Assembly (NCBI GenBank): GCA_017546605.1
Contig: JAFYSH010000010.1
Coordinates: 47,410-111,409 of the forward strand
Origin: Bacteroidales bacterium
Lineage (GTDB): Bacteria; Bacteroidota; Bacteroidia; Bacteroidales; UBA932
Length of the DNA: 64,000 nucleotides
Direction of reading: 5' to 3'
Below are positions 1 to 9,106 of the stretch, piece after piece (the stretch's first letter is position 1; each line of letters starts with the position of its first letter). Under the pieces are notes generated by a model, which was not told where the DNA came from, made no database searches, and was given only the letters and a program-made list of their open reading frames with translations. Both the position numbers and the translations under genes were made by a program.

Positions 1-1160
1 CCCGTTGGAAAGAACTTTCATCGTTGGAAGATGTCAATGAGTTTGTTCACCAAGTGGGTTATCCGGTGTTGGTACGTCCTTCATACGTATTGTCCGGTGC
101 AGCGATGAACGTGTGCTCAAACGACAGCGAACTTCACGAATTCTTGAACTTGGCAGCAAACGTATCGAAGAAGCACCCAGTGGTGGTAAGCGAATTCATC
201 CAAAATGCCAAAGAAATTGAATTGGATGCAGTCGCTGACCGTGGCGAAGTCATTGCTTATGCTATTTCTGAACACATCGAGTTTGCAGGGGTTCACTCTG
301 GCGACGCAACCATCCAGTTCCCGCCGCAAAAGTTGTATGTAGAAACAGCAAGACGTATCAAGAAAATTGCTCGTAAGATTGCTGGTGAACTGCAAATTTC
401 TGGACCTTTCAACATCCAGTTCCTGGCAAAAGAAAATGATATCAAGGTAATCGAATGTAACCTTCGTGCATCACGGAGTTTCCCGTTTGTTTCCAAAGTA
501 TTGAAGATCAACTTCATTTCTCTGGCAACCCGCATCATGCTCGGAGAACGGATCAACCCTCCTCACAAGAGTGCATTTGACTTGGATTATGTGGGTGTAA
601 AAGCTTCACAATTCTCATTCTCCCGTCTGCAAAAGGCAGACCCCGTTTTGGGAGTAGATATGGCTTCTACTGGAGAGGTCGGCTGTATCGGAGATGATTC
701 CAACGAAGCAATCCTCAAGGCGATGTTATCAGTTGGCTATAGTATCCCTGAAAAGAATATCTTGATTTCATCGGGAGACAGCCGCAAGAAAGCAGAGCTG
801 CTTACTGCATGCAAACTATTGAAAGACAAAGGTTACCAATTGTTTGCTACTGGCGGATCTCACCAATACCTGATTGACAACGGTATTCCTGCAACTCGCG
901 TTTACTGGCCCAGTGAACCGGAGCAATACCCGCAAGCACTGCAAATGATCCATGATAAAGAAATCCACTTGGTGATCAACATTCCTAAGAACTTGACCCA
1001 AGTAGAGTTGGAAAATGGGTACAAGATCCGTCGTGCAGCCGTTGACTTCAACATTCCCCTTGTAACCAATACCCGCCTGGCTACCGCCTTCATTACTGCA
1101 TTCTGCAACTTGCCGATTGATCAAATGGAGATCAAGAGCTGGGACGAGTACACCTCTTAA
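1..1160 (+). CDS. carB: Carbamoyl-phosphate synthase large subunit, C-terminal part (5' end outside window)
   Basis: This is the 3' part of carB. The reading frame is open from base 3 and continues beyond the left edge, so the TTG at 24 is not the real start. CarB makes carbamoyl phosphate from glutamine-derived ammonia, bicarbonate and two ATP for pyrimidine and arginine synthesis. Visible are the second ATP-grasp half (VRPSYVLSG, EHIEFAGVHSGD, IECNLRASRSFPFVSK) and, from about residue 240 of this fragment, the C-terminal MGS-like allosteric domain (ISSGDSRKKAELL, FATGGSHQYL, ending in an NTRLATAF segment). The N-terminal half is not in the window. It is followed by a hairpin at 1216-1252. 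The family assignment is secure. Confidence 0.96.
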   Translation, partial: RWKELSSLEDVNEFVHQVGYPVLVRPSYVLSGAAMNVCSNDSELHEFLNLAANVSKKHPVVVSEFIQNAKEIELDAVADRGEVIAYAISEHIEFAGVHSGDATIQFPPQKLYVETARRIKKIARKIAGELQISGPFNIQFLAKENDIKVIECNLRASRSFPFVSKVLKINFISLATRIMLGERINPPHKSAFDLDYVGVKASQFSFSRLQKADPVLGVDMASTGEVGCIGDDSNEAILKAMLSVGYSIPEKNILISSGDSRKKAELLTACKLLKDKGYQLFATGGSHQYLIDNGIPATRVYWPSEPEQYPQALQMIHDKEIHLVINIPKNLTQVELENGYKIRRAAVDFNIPLVTNTRLATAFITAFCNLPIDQMEIKSWDEYTS

Positions 1161-1215
1161 ATACATTGGCAAGGCACCCTTCAAACAGCCTTGAACGATG
1201 CCGCTGATCAGATAT

Positions 1216-1252
1216 TTCTCCGCAGTTGAACCGATTTAGGCACTGCGGAGAA
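1216..1252 (+). terminator. Hairpin downstream of carB
   Basis: A perfect 11-bp inverted repeat (TTCTCCGCAGT at 1216-1226, ACTGCGGAGAA at 1242-1252) with a 15-base loop lies 55 bases after the carB stop. It is followed only by a short TTCTGTGTT stretch, so it is a weak intrinsic terminator or an mRNA 3'-end stabiliser. Its position between carB and the next gene suggests it ends the carB transcript. Confidence 0.6.
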
Positions 1253-1308
1253 TTCTGTGTTAAACAAGACTTGACAAATATTAAAATAAACCTTTTGTAA
1301 CTTAACTT

Positions 1309-3015
1309 ATGAAATTGAAATTACCTTTCAAGCCTAAATTTTTCGAGGTATTTGCGAAGGACAAATACAATCGGGAAATGTTCCGATCTGACCTGATTGC
1401 AGGGATCATTGTCGGAATTATTGCGTTGCCGTTGGCCATCGCCTTCGGTATTTCATCGGGTGTTACCCCCCAACAAGGTCTGATTACCGCCATCGTAGCC
1501 GGCTTTCTGATGTCTGCTTTTGGTGGCTCTCACTTCCTGATCGGAGGTCCCACCGGTGCGTTTATTGTCATTGTTTATGGCATTGTTTCTCAGTATGGCA
1601 CCGACGGTCTGATTGTTGCCACCCTCATGGCTGGGATCATCCTGGTAGTGATGGGGATCTTCAAACTCGGAAATGTCATCAAATTTATCCCTTACCCGAT
1701 TGTTGTCGGCTTCACCTCAGGGATCGCTGTAGTCATCTTCTCCACACAAATCAAAGACTTCTTGGGTCTTCAAATTGAGAATGTTCCTTCCGGCTTCATT
1801 CCCCAATGGACTTGCTATTTCCAACACCTGCATACCATCAACTATGCTGAAGCTATTTTGGCCTTACTCTGCTTGTTGATCATCATCTTCTGGCCCAAAG
1901 TAACCCGTAAGATTCCGGGCTCTTTGATTGCCATCCTCTTTGGTATTGGTGTTACTGTTGCCTCTAACTACGTGGATGGACTTAGCTTTGCGACCATCGG
2001 CTCCAAATTCCCCGAACTGGCAGGCGGAATGTCGTTGCCCACTCCAAAAGTACCTAACTTGAACTGGAACGACATCACCTCATTGGTATCTCCGGCCTTT
2101 ACCATTGCCATCTTGTGTGCCATTGAATCATTGCTTGCTGCGATGGTGGCAGATGGGGTTACCGGTAAAAAACACGACTCCAACACCGAATTGGTAGGTC
2201 AAGGTATCGCAAACATCGTTACTCCCCTCTTTGGTGGTATCCCGGCTACCGGTGCAATCGCCCGCACCATGGCCAGCATCAACAACGGCGGTAAATCTCC
2301 GGTAACCGGTATCGTTCACGCACTGGTACTTCTGTTGATCTTCTTGTTCTTGATGCCGTACGCGGTTTACATTCCGTTGGCATGTTTGGCGGCAATTCTG
2401 GTAATGGTTGCTTACAACATGAGCGAATGGAAGACTTTCAAATACCTGCTCAAAGGCGACCGTTCTGATGTCGGTGTCCTCTTGTTGACCTTCTTCTTGA
2501 CAGTGATCTTTGACTTGACCATTGCCATCGAAATTGGTGTACTGCTTGCCATCGTGCTCTTCGTGAAACGGGTGTCTGAAACCTCTCACATCAATGTTCT
2601 GGAAGAAGATCATTTGGCAGCTACTGAAAACGACGAGAAAGCACAGCTTTCAGATACCGAACAGCTTTCTATTCCCAGCAATGTCGAAGTCTATGAAATT
2701 GACGGTCCTTTCTTCTTTGGACTGGCCAGCAAACTCGATGAGTTGGATAACATAAATGGAAGCCGACGCAAGATCGATGTCCGCATCATCCGAATGCGTA
2801 AGGTTCCCTTTATGGATACAACCGGTATGAACAACTTGCGCAACCTTTGGAAACGTTCTGAAAAAGAAGGTATCCGCATCATTCTCTCCGGAGTAACCGA
2901 CAAAGTATACCAAAGTTTGGATCGAATTGGCTTGGCAGATGAAATCGGAAAAGAATACATCTTCCCGCACATTGTTCCGGCCTTAGCAAAAGCACAAGAG
3001 ATCTGCAAGCAATAA
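1309..3015 (+). CDS. SulP-family inorganic anion transporter with STAS domain
   Basis: A 568-residue SulP (SLC26-type) membrane transporter, likely for sulfate, bicarbonate or another inorganic anion at the inner membrane. Residues about 25-430 contain some 10-14 hydrophobic segments and the family signatures near the N terminus ([39 protein letters not shown]). The C-terminal about 100 residues form a cytoplasmic STAS domain ([33 protein letters not shown], where the regulatory Asp/Thr pair sits). The ATG at 1309 directly precedes the conserved N terminus. An 11-bp perfect hairpin encloses the stop codon. The substrate cannot be read from sequence. Confidence 0.93.
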   Translation: MKLKLPFKPKFFEVFAKDKYNREMFRSDLIAGIIVGIIALPLAIAFGISSGVTPQQGLITAIVAGFLMSAFGGSHFLIGGPTGAFIVIVYGIVSQYGTDGLIVATLMAGIILVVMGIFKLGNVIKFIPYPIVVGFTSGIAVVIFSTQIKDFLGLQIENVPSGFIPQWTCYFQHLHTINYAEAILALLCLLIIIFWPKVTRKIPGSLIAILFGIGVTVASNYVDGLSFATIGSKFPELAGGMSLPTPKVPNLNWNDITSLVSPAFTIAILCAIESLLAAMVADGVTGKKHDSNTELVGQGIANIVTPLFGGIPATGAIARTMASINNGGKSPVTGIVHALVLLLIFLFLMPYAVYIPLACLAAILVMVAYNMSEWKTFKYLLKGDRSDVGVLLLTFFLTVIFDLTIAIEIGVLLAIVLFVKRVSETSHINVLEEDHLAATENDEKAQLSDTEQLSIPSNVEVYEIDGPFFFGLASKLDELDNINGSRRKIDVRIIRMRKVPFMDTTGMNNLRNLWKRSEKEGIRIILSGVTDKVYQSLDRIGLADEIGKEYIFPHIVPALAKAQEICKQ

Positions 3016-3026
3016 CTTGCAGATCT
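2999..3026 (+). terminator. Perfect hairpin enclosing the SulP stop codon
   Basis: AGATCTGCAAG (2999-3009) and CTTGCAGATCT (3016-3026) are perfect inverted repeats of 11 bp, and the 6-base loop contains the TAA stop of the SulP gene. There is no run of T afterwards, so it is either an unusual transcript end or an RNA-stability or translational-coupling element between SulP and the DUF2130 gene that starts at 3044. Confidence 0.5.
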
Positions 3027-3043
3027 TATCCCTGATCAATGCC

Positions 3044-4354
3044 ATGAAAGAACTCATTTGTCCCAATTGCGGAAAACCTTTCCGTGTCGACGAAGCTGAC
3101 TACGCTTCCATTCTTAACCAAGTCAAAGGTGCTGAATTTGAAGCCGAAGTGAAGCGCCGTCTTGCTGAGCTGCACCAACAGCACGCCGTAGAAGAAAAAC
3201 TACGCCTTGCCGATGCTGACAGGAAATATCAAAACGAGTTGTTTCAAAAAGACAAAGTCCTTCATGATAAAGACAGTGAAATTGCTCGTCTGAAGTCTCA
3301 GTTGAGTTCCATGGATGACCGTAAGAAATTGGAAATCAATGAGGCTCTTTCAGGCAAAGACCAGGAGATTGCCCAACTGAAAGCAGCTGTGGGTCAAGGT
3401 AAAAATGAACTGCAGATCGCCCTGCTACAAGAACAACAAAAGACCAAAGACGCCCTACAGATCAAGGATGCCGAAATCGCCCGCCTAAAGGCCGATGCCC
3501 AACTGGAGAAGTCACGCACCGACTTGCAACAAAAATCCATTCGGGAAGACTACGAAAACCGCCTGAAACTGGCTCAGGAACAAGTCGATTACTACAAAGA
3601 CCTGAAGACACGTATGTCCACTAAAATGGTAGGCGAAACTTTGGAAGCCCATTGCAGCACCCTGTTCAATGGTGAAATGCGTCCGCTCTTCCCCAATGCC
3701 TATTTTGAAAAAGACAACGACGCATCAGCAGGCAGCAAAGGCGATTTTATTTTCAGAGATTATGTGGATGGTACCGAATACATCTCCATCATGTTCGAAA
3801 TGAAAAATGAGATGGACGGCACAGCCACCAAACACAAAAACGAAGACTTCTTCAAAAAACTGGATGCCGACCGTCAGGCGAAAGGCTGCGAATACGCAGT
3901 TCTGGTGTCCCTCCTCGAACCGGATAGCGAACTGTACAACGGTGGTATTGTGGATGTATCCTACCGCTACCCCAAGATGTATGTCATCCGTCCGCAATTC
4001 TTCAAATCCATGATCACACTGCTTGTCAACGCAGCAAAGAATTCCGTTGAATACAAACGGGAACTGGCCTTGGCTCGCAGCCAATCTGTGGATGTCACCA
4101 ACTTTGAAAATCAGTTAACCGCCTTCAAAGAAGCCTTCGGACGCAACTACCGTCTGGCCAGCGAAAAGTTCAAAACGGCCATCGAAGAAATTGACAAATC
4201 AATTCTTCACCTACAAAAAATCAAAGATGCCCTGATTGGCTCCGAAAACAACCTCCGCCTGGCCAACGACAAGGCGGATAACCTCTCCATCAAGAAACTC
4301 ACCCGAGGCAATCCCACCATGCAAGCCAAATTTGAAGAAGCCCGTAGGGACTAA
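3044..4354 (+). CDS. DUF2130 family protein: zinc-ribbon-like start, coiled coil, PD-(D/E)XK-like domain
   Basis: A 436-residue protein of unknown function. The ATG at 3044 is preferred over a TTG at 3017 because the latter lies inside the SulP hairpin and the conserved [13 protein letters not shown] begins here. The order is a CPNCG half-ribbon (residues 6-10), a long charged coiled coil (about 30-190, rich in E, K, Q and repeated KDxEIAxLK units), and a globular DUF2130 domain. That domain has the spacing of a restriction-endonuclease fold core (GDFIF, then FEMKNE about 20 residues later) and ends in a second helical stretch. The architecture is reminiscent of RmuC-like proteins, which pair a coiled coil with a nuclease-like fold. 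It is probably co-transcribed with SulP, but no functional link is known to me. Confidence 0.85.
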   Translation: MKELICPNCGKPFRVDEADYASILNQVKGAEFEAEVKRRLAELHQQHAVEEKLRLADADRKYQNELFQKDKVLHDKDSEIARLKSQLSSMDDRKKLEINEALSGKDQEIAQLKAAVGQGKNELQIALLQEQQKTKDALQIKDAEIARLKADAQLEKSRTDLQQKSIREDYENRLKLAQEQVDYYKDLKTRMSTKMVGETLEAHCSTLFNGEMRPLFPNAYFEKDNDASAGSKGDFIFRDYVDGTEYISIMFEMKNEMDGTATKHKNEDFFKKLDADRQAKGCEYAVLVSLLEPDSELYNGGIVDVSYRYPKMYVIRPQFFKSMITLLVNAAKNSVEYKRELALARSQSVDVTNFENQLTAFKEAFGRNYRLASEKFKTAIEEIDKSILHLQKIKDALIGSENNLRLANDKADNLSIKKLTRGNPTMQAKFEEARRD

Positions 4355-4394
4355 CACAGCATGACTCCTTGTGTAGAATCGCAGATCTGCTTAA

Positions 4395-4421
4395 AAATAG
4401 GCCCTACTCATGGGTCTATTT
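4395..4421 (-). terminator. Intrinsic terminator of the threonine aldolase gene
   Basis: The stem AAATAGRCCC / GGGYCTATTT (arms 4395-4404 and 4412-4421, one G-T pair) has a 7-base loop. Read on the minus strand it overlaps the ltaE stop codon and is followed by TTT. It lies between the convergent DUF2130 and ltaE genes and may act in both directions. Confidence 0.6.
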
Positions 4422-5456
4422 AGTAAACATTCTCAGGATTTGAGCCAGTCGGTCCACATCTGCATCGGTTGTGTGCCATCCCGTTACAAAACGAACCACA
4501 CTCTGCTCTTGTCCGCGAGGTCCCCATATTTCAAAACTCACTTCGGTCAGAAGGCGGTCGATTACCGCGTTGGGGAGGCGGAAAAATTGTTGGTTCGTCG
4601 GAGAATCCACTTCCACCTGGAAGCCTTTTTCTACAAATAAAGATTTGATACATAGTGCTTTGCGAACAACTTCCCGAGAAATTTCCATGTAAAGATCATC
4701 CGTAAACAAAGCCTCAAACTGTGCTCCAAGCAGACGACCTTTGGCCAGCAATGCGCCATGTTGCTTGATCAACGGCATAAAATTCTTCAACAAATTCGGC
4801 TGGGTTACCACTACGGCTTCACCAAACAACGCTCCATTTTTAGTTCCACCAATATAGAACACATCACACAGACGAGCTATGTCTTGAAGGGTAATTGTCC
4901 CATTGGACGCTGCCAATCCATAGCCTAAACGGGCTCCATCAACAAAGAGCGGAATCCCGTGCTCCCGACAAACACGGCTCAAGGCCTCCAATTCTTCCAA
5001 CGAATACAGGGTACCATATTCCGTCGGAAAGGAGATGTACAACATCCCAGGAGCTACCATGTGCTCATACGTATCGTCCGCGTAAAAATCACGAATGTAA
5101 TTTTGTACCGACTCAGCCGTTACTTTGCCATCTTGGGTTGGCAAGGTCAACACCTTGTGCCCAGCTGCCTCAATAGCACCCGACTCATGCACATTAATAT
5201 GTCCACTTTCTGCGCTGAGCACACCTTCATGCCGGGCCAATAGTCCATCAATAACGGTAGCATTGGTCTGTGTCCCACCGACCAAAAAATAAACCCGGGC
5301 ATCCGGTGTTCCACAAGCACTTCGAATGAGTTCCTTGGCACGTTGGGTATAGGCATCAGCACCATAACCAGGGGTCAGGTCAGAATTGGTAACCAGAAGA
5401 CGTTCAAGTACTTTTGGATGTGCTCCAGATAAATAATCGGTATCAAAATGTATCAT
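4416..5456 (-). CDS. ltaE: Low-specificity L-threonine aldolase
   Basis: A 346-residue PLP enzyme (fold type I) that cleaves L-threonine/allo-threonine to glycine and acetaldehyde in the cytosol. The N terminus MIHFDTDYLSGAHPKVLERL and the ATG at 5456 match the family; the upstream in-frame extension to 5507 has no conserved content. The PLP-lysine lies in the motif YIGGTKNGALFGEAVV, preceded by the substrate/cofactor segments LFVDGARLGYGLA and VGGTQTNATVIDGLL. It is transcribed divergently from the outer-membrane gene at 5580; a minus-strand -7 box TATCTTTG lies at 5488-5495. Its stop lies in a terminator hairpin. Confidence 0.93.
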   Translation of the reverse strand: MIHFDTDYLSGAHPKVLERLLVTNSDLTPGYGADAYTQRAKELIRSACGTPDARVYFLVGGTQTNATVIDGLLARHEGVLSAESGHINVHESGAIEAAGHKVLTLPTQDGKVTAESVQNYIRDFYADDTYEHMVAPGMLYISFPTEYGTLYSLEELEALSRVCREHGIPLFVDGARLGYGLAASNGTITLQDIARLCDVFYIGGTKNGALFGEAVVVTQPNLLKNFMPLIKQHGALLAKGRLLGAQFEALFTDDLYMEISREVVRKALCIKSLFVEKGFQVEVDSPTNQQFFRLPNAVIDRLLTEVSFEIWGPRGQEQSVVRFVTGWHTTDADVDRLAQILRMFTK

Positions 5457-5487
5457 AAGATCAAGTATTTTCTCACAGTGCAGTTTA

Positions 5488-5495
5488 CAAAGATA
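5488..5495 (-). promoter_or_regulatory. -7 promoter element for threonine aldolase
   Basis: On the minus strand the sequence reads TATCTTTG, an exact TAnnTTTG box of the Bacteroidetes primary sigma factor, about 32 bases upstream of the ltaE ATG. No TTTG is seen at the -33 position, so only half of the promoter is supported. Confidence 0.5.
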
Positions 5496-5524
5496 AACCA
5501 TTCCCATGGATTTGTTTCATGTAA

Positions 5525-5556
5525 TTTGTACATGGCCCCAAATATGCATATCTTTG
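5525..5556 (+). promoter_or_regulatory. Bacteroidetes-type promoter of the 5580-7046 operon
   Basis: TTTG (5525-5528), 20 bases, then TATCTTTG (5549-5556) gives both consensus elements of the Bacteroidetes promoter at normal spacing. Transcription would start near 5563, giving a leader of about 17 bases before the ATG at 5580. Confidence 0.75.
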
Positions 5557-5579
5557 ACAAAATAATTCAAAATTTTACA

Positions 5580-6203
5580 ATGAAGTTACAACAACTCCTA
5601 CAAATCATACTGCTGACCCTAGCAATTCCAACAGCGCTGCAGGCTGAAACCACACAAACTGCCAACAAGAAATGGATTCAAGGCTTCTCCGGGGGAATGA
5701 TGGTGCATACCGGCTACCAATACGGCTGTGACAATCCCTATCAATTGAATATCAGCAGCCCGACCTTTGGCATTGGTGGTTGTGCCAAGGTACACTTCAA
5801 CCAACATTTCCGAGCTGGATTTGACGGATACTTTTCTACCGCTCCCGTCAACAAGGGTGTGGCAAGTGGTAGTCACAACAAAGTATTCTGGACCGGATTG
5901 GTGGCCGACTGGTATTGGCAGTTTGGCAAACTAATCCCTTACGTAGGAGCCAGCGTAGGAGGTGGCATGGAAACCTCTTTCTACCTTTTTGAAGGTGACA
6001 AATACGACTGGGAACTGGAAGCTAAAGCGGTACTCCACAAACAACCTTTTTTGGCAATCGACCCCTATATAGGAGTGGAATATGCGGTAGGGAGTGCCTT
6101 GCGACTAACCTTGAAAGCAGACTGGCTACTGGCCATCCACTCCGACGGTTTCAACCGTCCTACCGGTCCCCGACTTTATTTCGGCTTCATTTTTGCGCAC
6201 TAG
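5580..6203 (+). CDS. Small outer-membrane beta-barrel protein, function unknown
   Basis: A 207-residue protein with a signal peptide (about residues 1-22, MKLQQLLQ followed by a hydrophobic run ending in ALQA). The mature part has alternating aromatic/glycine strands typical of an 8-stranded outer-membrane barrel (FSGGMMVHTGYQYG, LIPYVGASVGGGMET, PYIGVEYAVGSALRLTLKADW, ending in RLYFGFIFAH with a C-terminal aromatic strand). The ATG at 5580 is chosen because it directly precedes the signal peptide and follows the promoter at a suitable distance. It is separated by 3 bases from the flavodoxin/ferredoxin gene downstream, so the two are co-transcribed. No specific function is recognisable. Confidence 0.8.
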   Translation: MKLQQLLQIILLTLAIPTALQAETTQTANKKWIQGFSGGMMVHTGYQYGCDNPYQLNISSPTFGIGGCAKVHFNQHFRAGFDGYFSTAPVNKGVASGSHNKVFWTGLVADWYWQFGKLIPYVGASVGGGMETSFYLFEGDKYDWELEAKAVLHKQPFLAIDPYIGVEYAVGSALRLTLKADWLLAIHSDGFNRPTGPRLYFGFIFAH

Positions 6204-6206
6204 GTC

Positions 6207-7046
6207 ATGATCCAACGCATTGTAGCTGTATATTTCAGCCCCACACGCACCACCCAAACGGTGACCACTGCGCTGGCACAACAATTGGCAGAAACACAAG
6301 GCTGTCCCTACGAAGAGATCGACATTACCACGCCAGCCCAACGACGTGCTGTGTTACAATTTTCTGAGACCGACTTGGTTGTGTTTGGAGCTCCCGTGTA
6401 CATCGGACGTATGCCCAACCTGATCTCGCCCTATTTTAAAACCCTTTGTGGCCATGGCGCTTGGGCTGTTCCGGTCGCAGTCTATGGCAACCGTGCTTAT
6501 GATGACGGATTGATCGAACTACGGGACATCCTGGAAGAAGACGGTTTCCGCCTAATTGCCGCCGGTGCTTTTGTGGGCGAACATACCTTTTCGAGAATCC
6601 TGGGTGCTGGACGTCCGGATCACAAGGACCTGGAATGCATCCGCGAATTTGCAACAGGCATTGCCCAACACCTCAGTTTGCTAACCAACCGACTCGTCGG
6701 CAAACTGAATGTACCAGGTACTCCCTATCCATACGCTGGCTTTTATCCGGCAACTGACCAACAACAAAAGCGGATTGATATTCGGAAAGCCCTCCCACAA
6801 ACCAATGCCTCCAAATGCAACCGCTGTGGTCTATGCGCTACCCTCTGCGCTATGGAAGCCATTGATCCGAATGACTGCAGTCAAATCATTGGCAAGTGCA
6901 TCAAATGCGGCGCTTGCCTAAAACGATGTCCACAAGGCGCCAAATACTTTGATGACCCGCAATACCTTAGTCACCTCCAGTTACTGGAAGAAAAATTTAG
7001 TTCTAGACGTTGTGAACCAGAGCTTTTCTATTGCGATATTGAGTAA
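6207..7046 (+). CDS. EFR1-type flavodoxin/2[4Fe-4S] ferredoxin fusion protein
   Basis: A 279-residue cytosolic electron carrier. The N-terminal half (1-160) is a flavodoxin domain with a phosphate-binding loop SPTRTTQTV and the conserved VVFGAPVYIGRMPNL. The C-terminal part (about 205-245) has two [4Fe-4S] motifs, CNRCGLCATLC and CIKCGACLKRCP, with all eight cysteines present. The order flavodoxin then ferredoxin is that of the EFR1 family common in anaerobes; partners are unknown. It follows the outer-membrane barrel gene by 3 bases and converges with the SDR gene, which ends 5 bases away. Confidence 0.9.
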   Translation: MIQRIVAVYFSPTRTTQTVTTALAQQLAETQGCPYEEIDITTPAQRRAVLQFSETDLVVFGAPVYIGRMPNLISPYFKTLCGHGAWAVPVAVYGNRAYDDGLIELRDILEEDGFRLIAAGAFVGEHTFSRILGAGRPDHKDLECIREFATGIAQHLSLLTNRLVGKLNVPGTPYPYAGFYPATDQQQKRIDIRKALPQTNASKCNRCGLCATLCAMEAIDPNDCSQIIGKCIKCGACLKRCPQGAKYFDDPQYLSHLQLLEEKFSSRRCEPELFYCDIE

Positions 7047-7050
7047 TTGA

Positions 7051-7701
7051 CTACTTCCAGATAAAATGGAAATTAATGGATTCTCCGCCATCCACCACGA
7101 TACTCTGACCCGTACAGAAGGTGTTTGTCACCGTCAGAAAATACGCCCATTGGGCAATTTCCTCAGGAGTTGCCCATTTTTTCAAGGGAGTCAGATCCAT
7201 AATCTGATTCCACAACTGTGGATCGTTCATTACACATTCATTCAACGGAGTTAAGACACCTCCCGGATCCAACGAGTTGCAAGTTGCCCCATATTTTGCC
7301 ACCTGGAGAGCCAGGTTCTTGGTATAAGCCACTACTCCTCCCTTGCTGGCACAATAGTTCGGAAATTCGGCACCCGTGTGTGCACTGGCTGAACCAATGT
7401 TCAAAATGGAACGAATGCTGGGTTGCAGACCATACTTTTCCGAAATCCGGATCAAAGCCTTGAGGTTGATGTCGATGTCGTCCTCATTTTGGGTACCGGC
7501 ATTGTTGATAAGAATTTCCACCTTTTCCAAAGCAGGAAGATGTTCATAATCACGCACATCACAACAATAATGCTCGTAAGCTGGATGCTGGATGGAAGCA
7601 GCTTGCCGATCAATGCCTGCTACATGATGTCCCTCTTTGAGAAACAATTCCGCAATGGCCTTACCAATTCCTTGGGATGTCCCGGTAATCAAGATGTTCA
7701 T
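7051..7701 (-). CDS. Short-chain dehydrogenase/reductase (classical SDR)
   Basis: A 216-residue NAD(P)-dependent oxidoreductase. It shows the Rossmann motif TGTSQGIG near the N terminus, NNAG, a catalytic Ser in NIGSASAH and the YCASK active-site motif, ending with GQSIVVDGGES. The segment between NNAG and the active site is shorter than usual, which makes the protein small for the family (typical 240-260). MNILITG at 7701 is taken as the start rather than a longer alternative at 7722. The substrate is unknown. It is divergently arranged from the MATE transporter. Confidence 0.88.
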   Translation of the reverse strand: MNILITGTSQGIGKAIAELFLKEGHHVAGIDRQAASIQHPAYEHYCCDVRDYEHLPALEKVEILINNAGTQNEDDIDINLKALIRISEKYGLQPSIRSILNIGSASAHTGAEFPNYCASKGGVVAYTKNLALQVAKYGATCNSLDPGGVLTPLNECVMNDPQLWNQIMDLTPLKKWATPEEIAQWAYFLTVTNTFCTGQSIVVDGGESINFHFIWK

Positions 7702-7748
7702 ACGTCCAAGATTAGATGACAAAATTAATGAATCTTTTAAATAAATCG

Positions 7749-7756
7749 TACATTTG
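7749..7756 (+). promoter_or_regulatory. -7 promoter element for the MATE-Nudix-Smr operon
   Basis: TACATTTG is an exact TAnnTTTG box 20 bases upstream of the MATE ATG at 7777. The expected -33 region has no clear TTTG. Confidence 0.5.
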
Positions 7757-7776
7757 CTGCCTTATCTCAAATTGCT

Positions 7777-9102
7777 ATGCATACCTACAAAACCCATTAT
7801 AAACACCTACTAAAACTGGGCATTCCCATTATGATCGGACAACTCGGCATGATTATTCTGAGCTTCGCCGATACCATGATGGTCGGTCAATACGACACAA
7901 ACGCCTTGGCCGCCGCCAGTTTTGTCAACAATCTATTTAACCTGGTCATCATTTTCTCCACAGGTTTTTCCTACGGGCTCACGCCCATCGTAGGCAGTCT
8001 GTTTGGACAAGGAGAAGCACAGAAAATCGGGGAAAAGTTGAAGAATTCCATCTTGACCAATGGCATAACAGCTTTGTTATTAATGCTGATAATGTTTATC
8101 TTATATTTAAATATTGATCAGCTTGGCCAACCGGAGGAATTATTACCCCTGATTCGTCCCTATTACCTGACACTCCTTATTTCGCTGCTGTTTGTACTGT
8201 TTTTTAATGCTTTCCGGCAATTTTCTGAAGGTATTACCGACACCATTATGCCCATGTGCATCCTGTTGGGAGGGAACTTACTCAACATCTTTGGAAACTG
8301 GATTTTGATCTATGGCAAGTTGGGACTCCCGGAAATGGGCTTGCTCGGAGCGGGTATCTCAACCTTGATCTCACGGATGGTGATGCTACTGGTTTTCGTC
8401 GTCGTTTTCTTCTATACACGCCGCTATGCCATCTACCGACAAGGCTTTCGTAATGCATTGATCAACCGAAAGGACTGTATTCATATTGCAAAAATGGGCT
8501 TTCCCATCGGTTTGCAAATGGGTATGGAAAGCGCCTCTTTTAGTCTGAGCGCCATCATGGTAGGCTGGATTGGTACGATTGCCCTGGCTTCCCATCAAGT
8601 CATGATTACCATCAGCCAATTTGGTTTTATGCTCTATTATGGAATGGCTGCAGCGGTGGCCGTGCGAACAAGTAACTTCTATGGCAACAACGATCGGAAA
8701 GGCTGTCAAACAGCGGCTAAGGCCGGTTTCCGCCTGATTCTACTCATGTCAATCGTTGTTTCCATTGTGGTATTGCTGCTGCGCAACCATTTGGGAGGCC
8801 TCTTCTCGGACAATGAAAAAGTGATTCGGATTGTCGCCCAACTGGTGATTCCATTTGTTATCTACCAATTTGGAGACGGCCTCCAAATCAACTACTCCAA
8901 CGCTCTGCGCGGGATCTCCGATGTAAAAATGGTCTCCATCATTGCCTTTGTGGCCTATTTCCTCATCTCCCTGCCCGCAGCCTTCATCTTCGCCTTTGTA
9001 TTGGAATGGGGACTGTTCGGTATCTGGTGCTCCTATCCTTTGGGCTTGACGACGGCTGGTATCCTATTTTGGCTACGTTTCCGAAGGAATTTTGTAAATT
9101 AG
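7777..9102 (+). CDS. MATE-family multidrug/cation antiporter
   Basis: A 441-residue inner-membrane efflux protein with twelve hydrophobic segments arranged as two homologous halves. The start of half 1 (LGIPIMIGQLGMIILSFADT, then MMVGQYDTNALAA) and the corresponding second-half start (MGFPIGLQMGMESASFSL) are characteristic of MATE Na+/H+-coupled exporters. Length is normal for the NorM/DinF group. It is the first gene of a compact operon with a Nudix gene (4-base gap) and an Smr-domain gene. The substrate cannot be predicted. Confidence 0.92.
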   Translation: MHTYKTHYKHLLKLGIPIMIGQLGMIILSFADTMMVGQYDTNALAAASFVNNLFNLVIIFSTGFSYGLTPIVGSLFGQGEAQKIGEKLKNSILTNGITALLLMLIMFILYLNIDQLGQPEELLPLIRPYYLTLLISLLFVLFFNAFRQFSEGITDTIMPMCILLGGNLLNIFGNWILIYGKLGLPEMGLLGAGISTLISRMVMLLVFVVVFFYTRRYAIYRQGFRNALINRKDCIHIAKMGFPIGLQMGMESASFSLSAIMVGWIGTIALASHQVMITISQFGFMLYYGMAAAVAVRTSNFYGNNDRKGCQTAAKAGFRLILLMSIVVSIVVLLLRNHLGGLFSDNEKVIRIVAQLVIPFVIYQFGDGLQINYSNALRGISDVKMVSIIAFVAYFLISLPAAFIFAFVLEWGLFGIWCSYPLGLTTAGILFWLRFRRNFVN

Positions 9103-9106
9103 CTGT

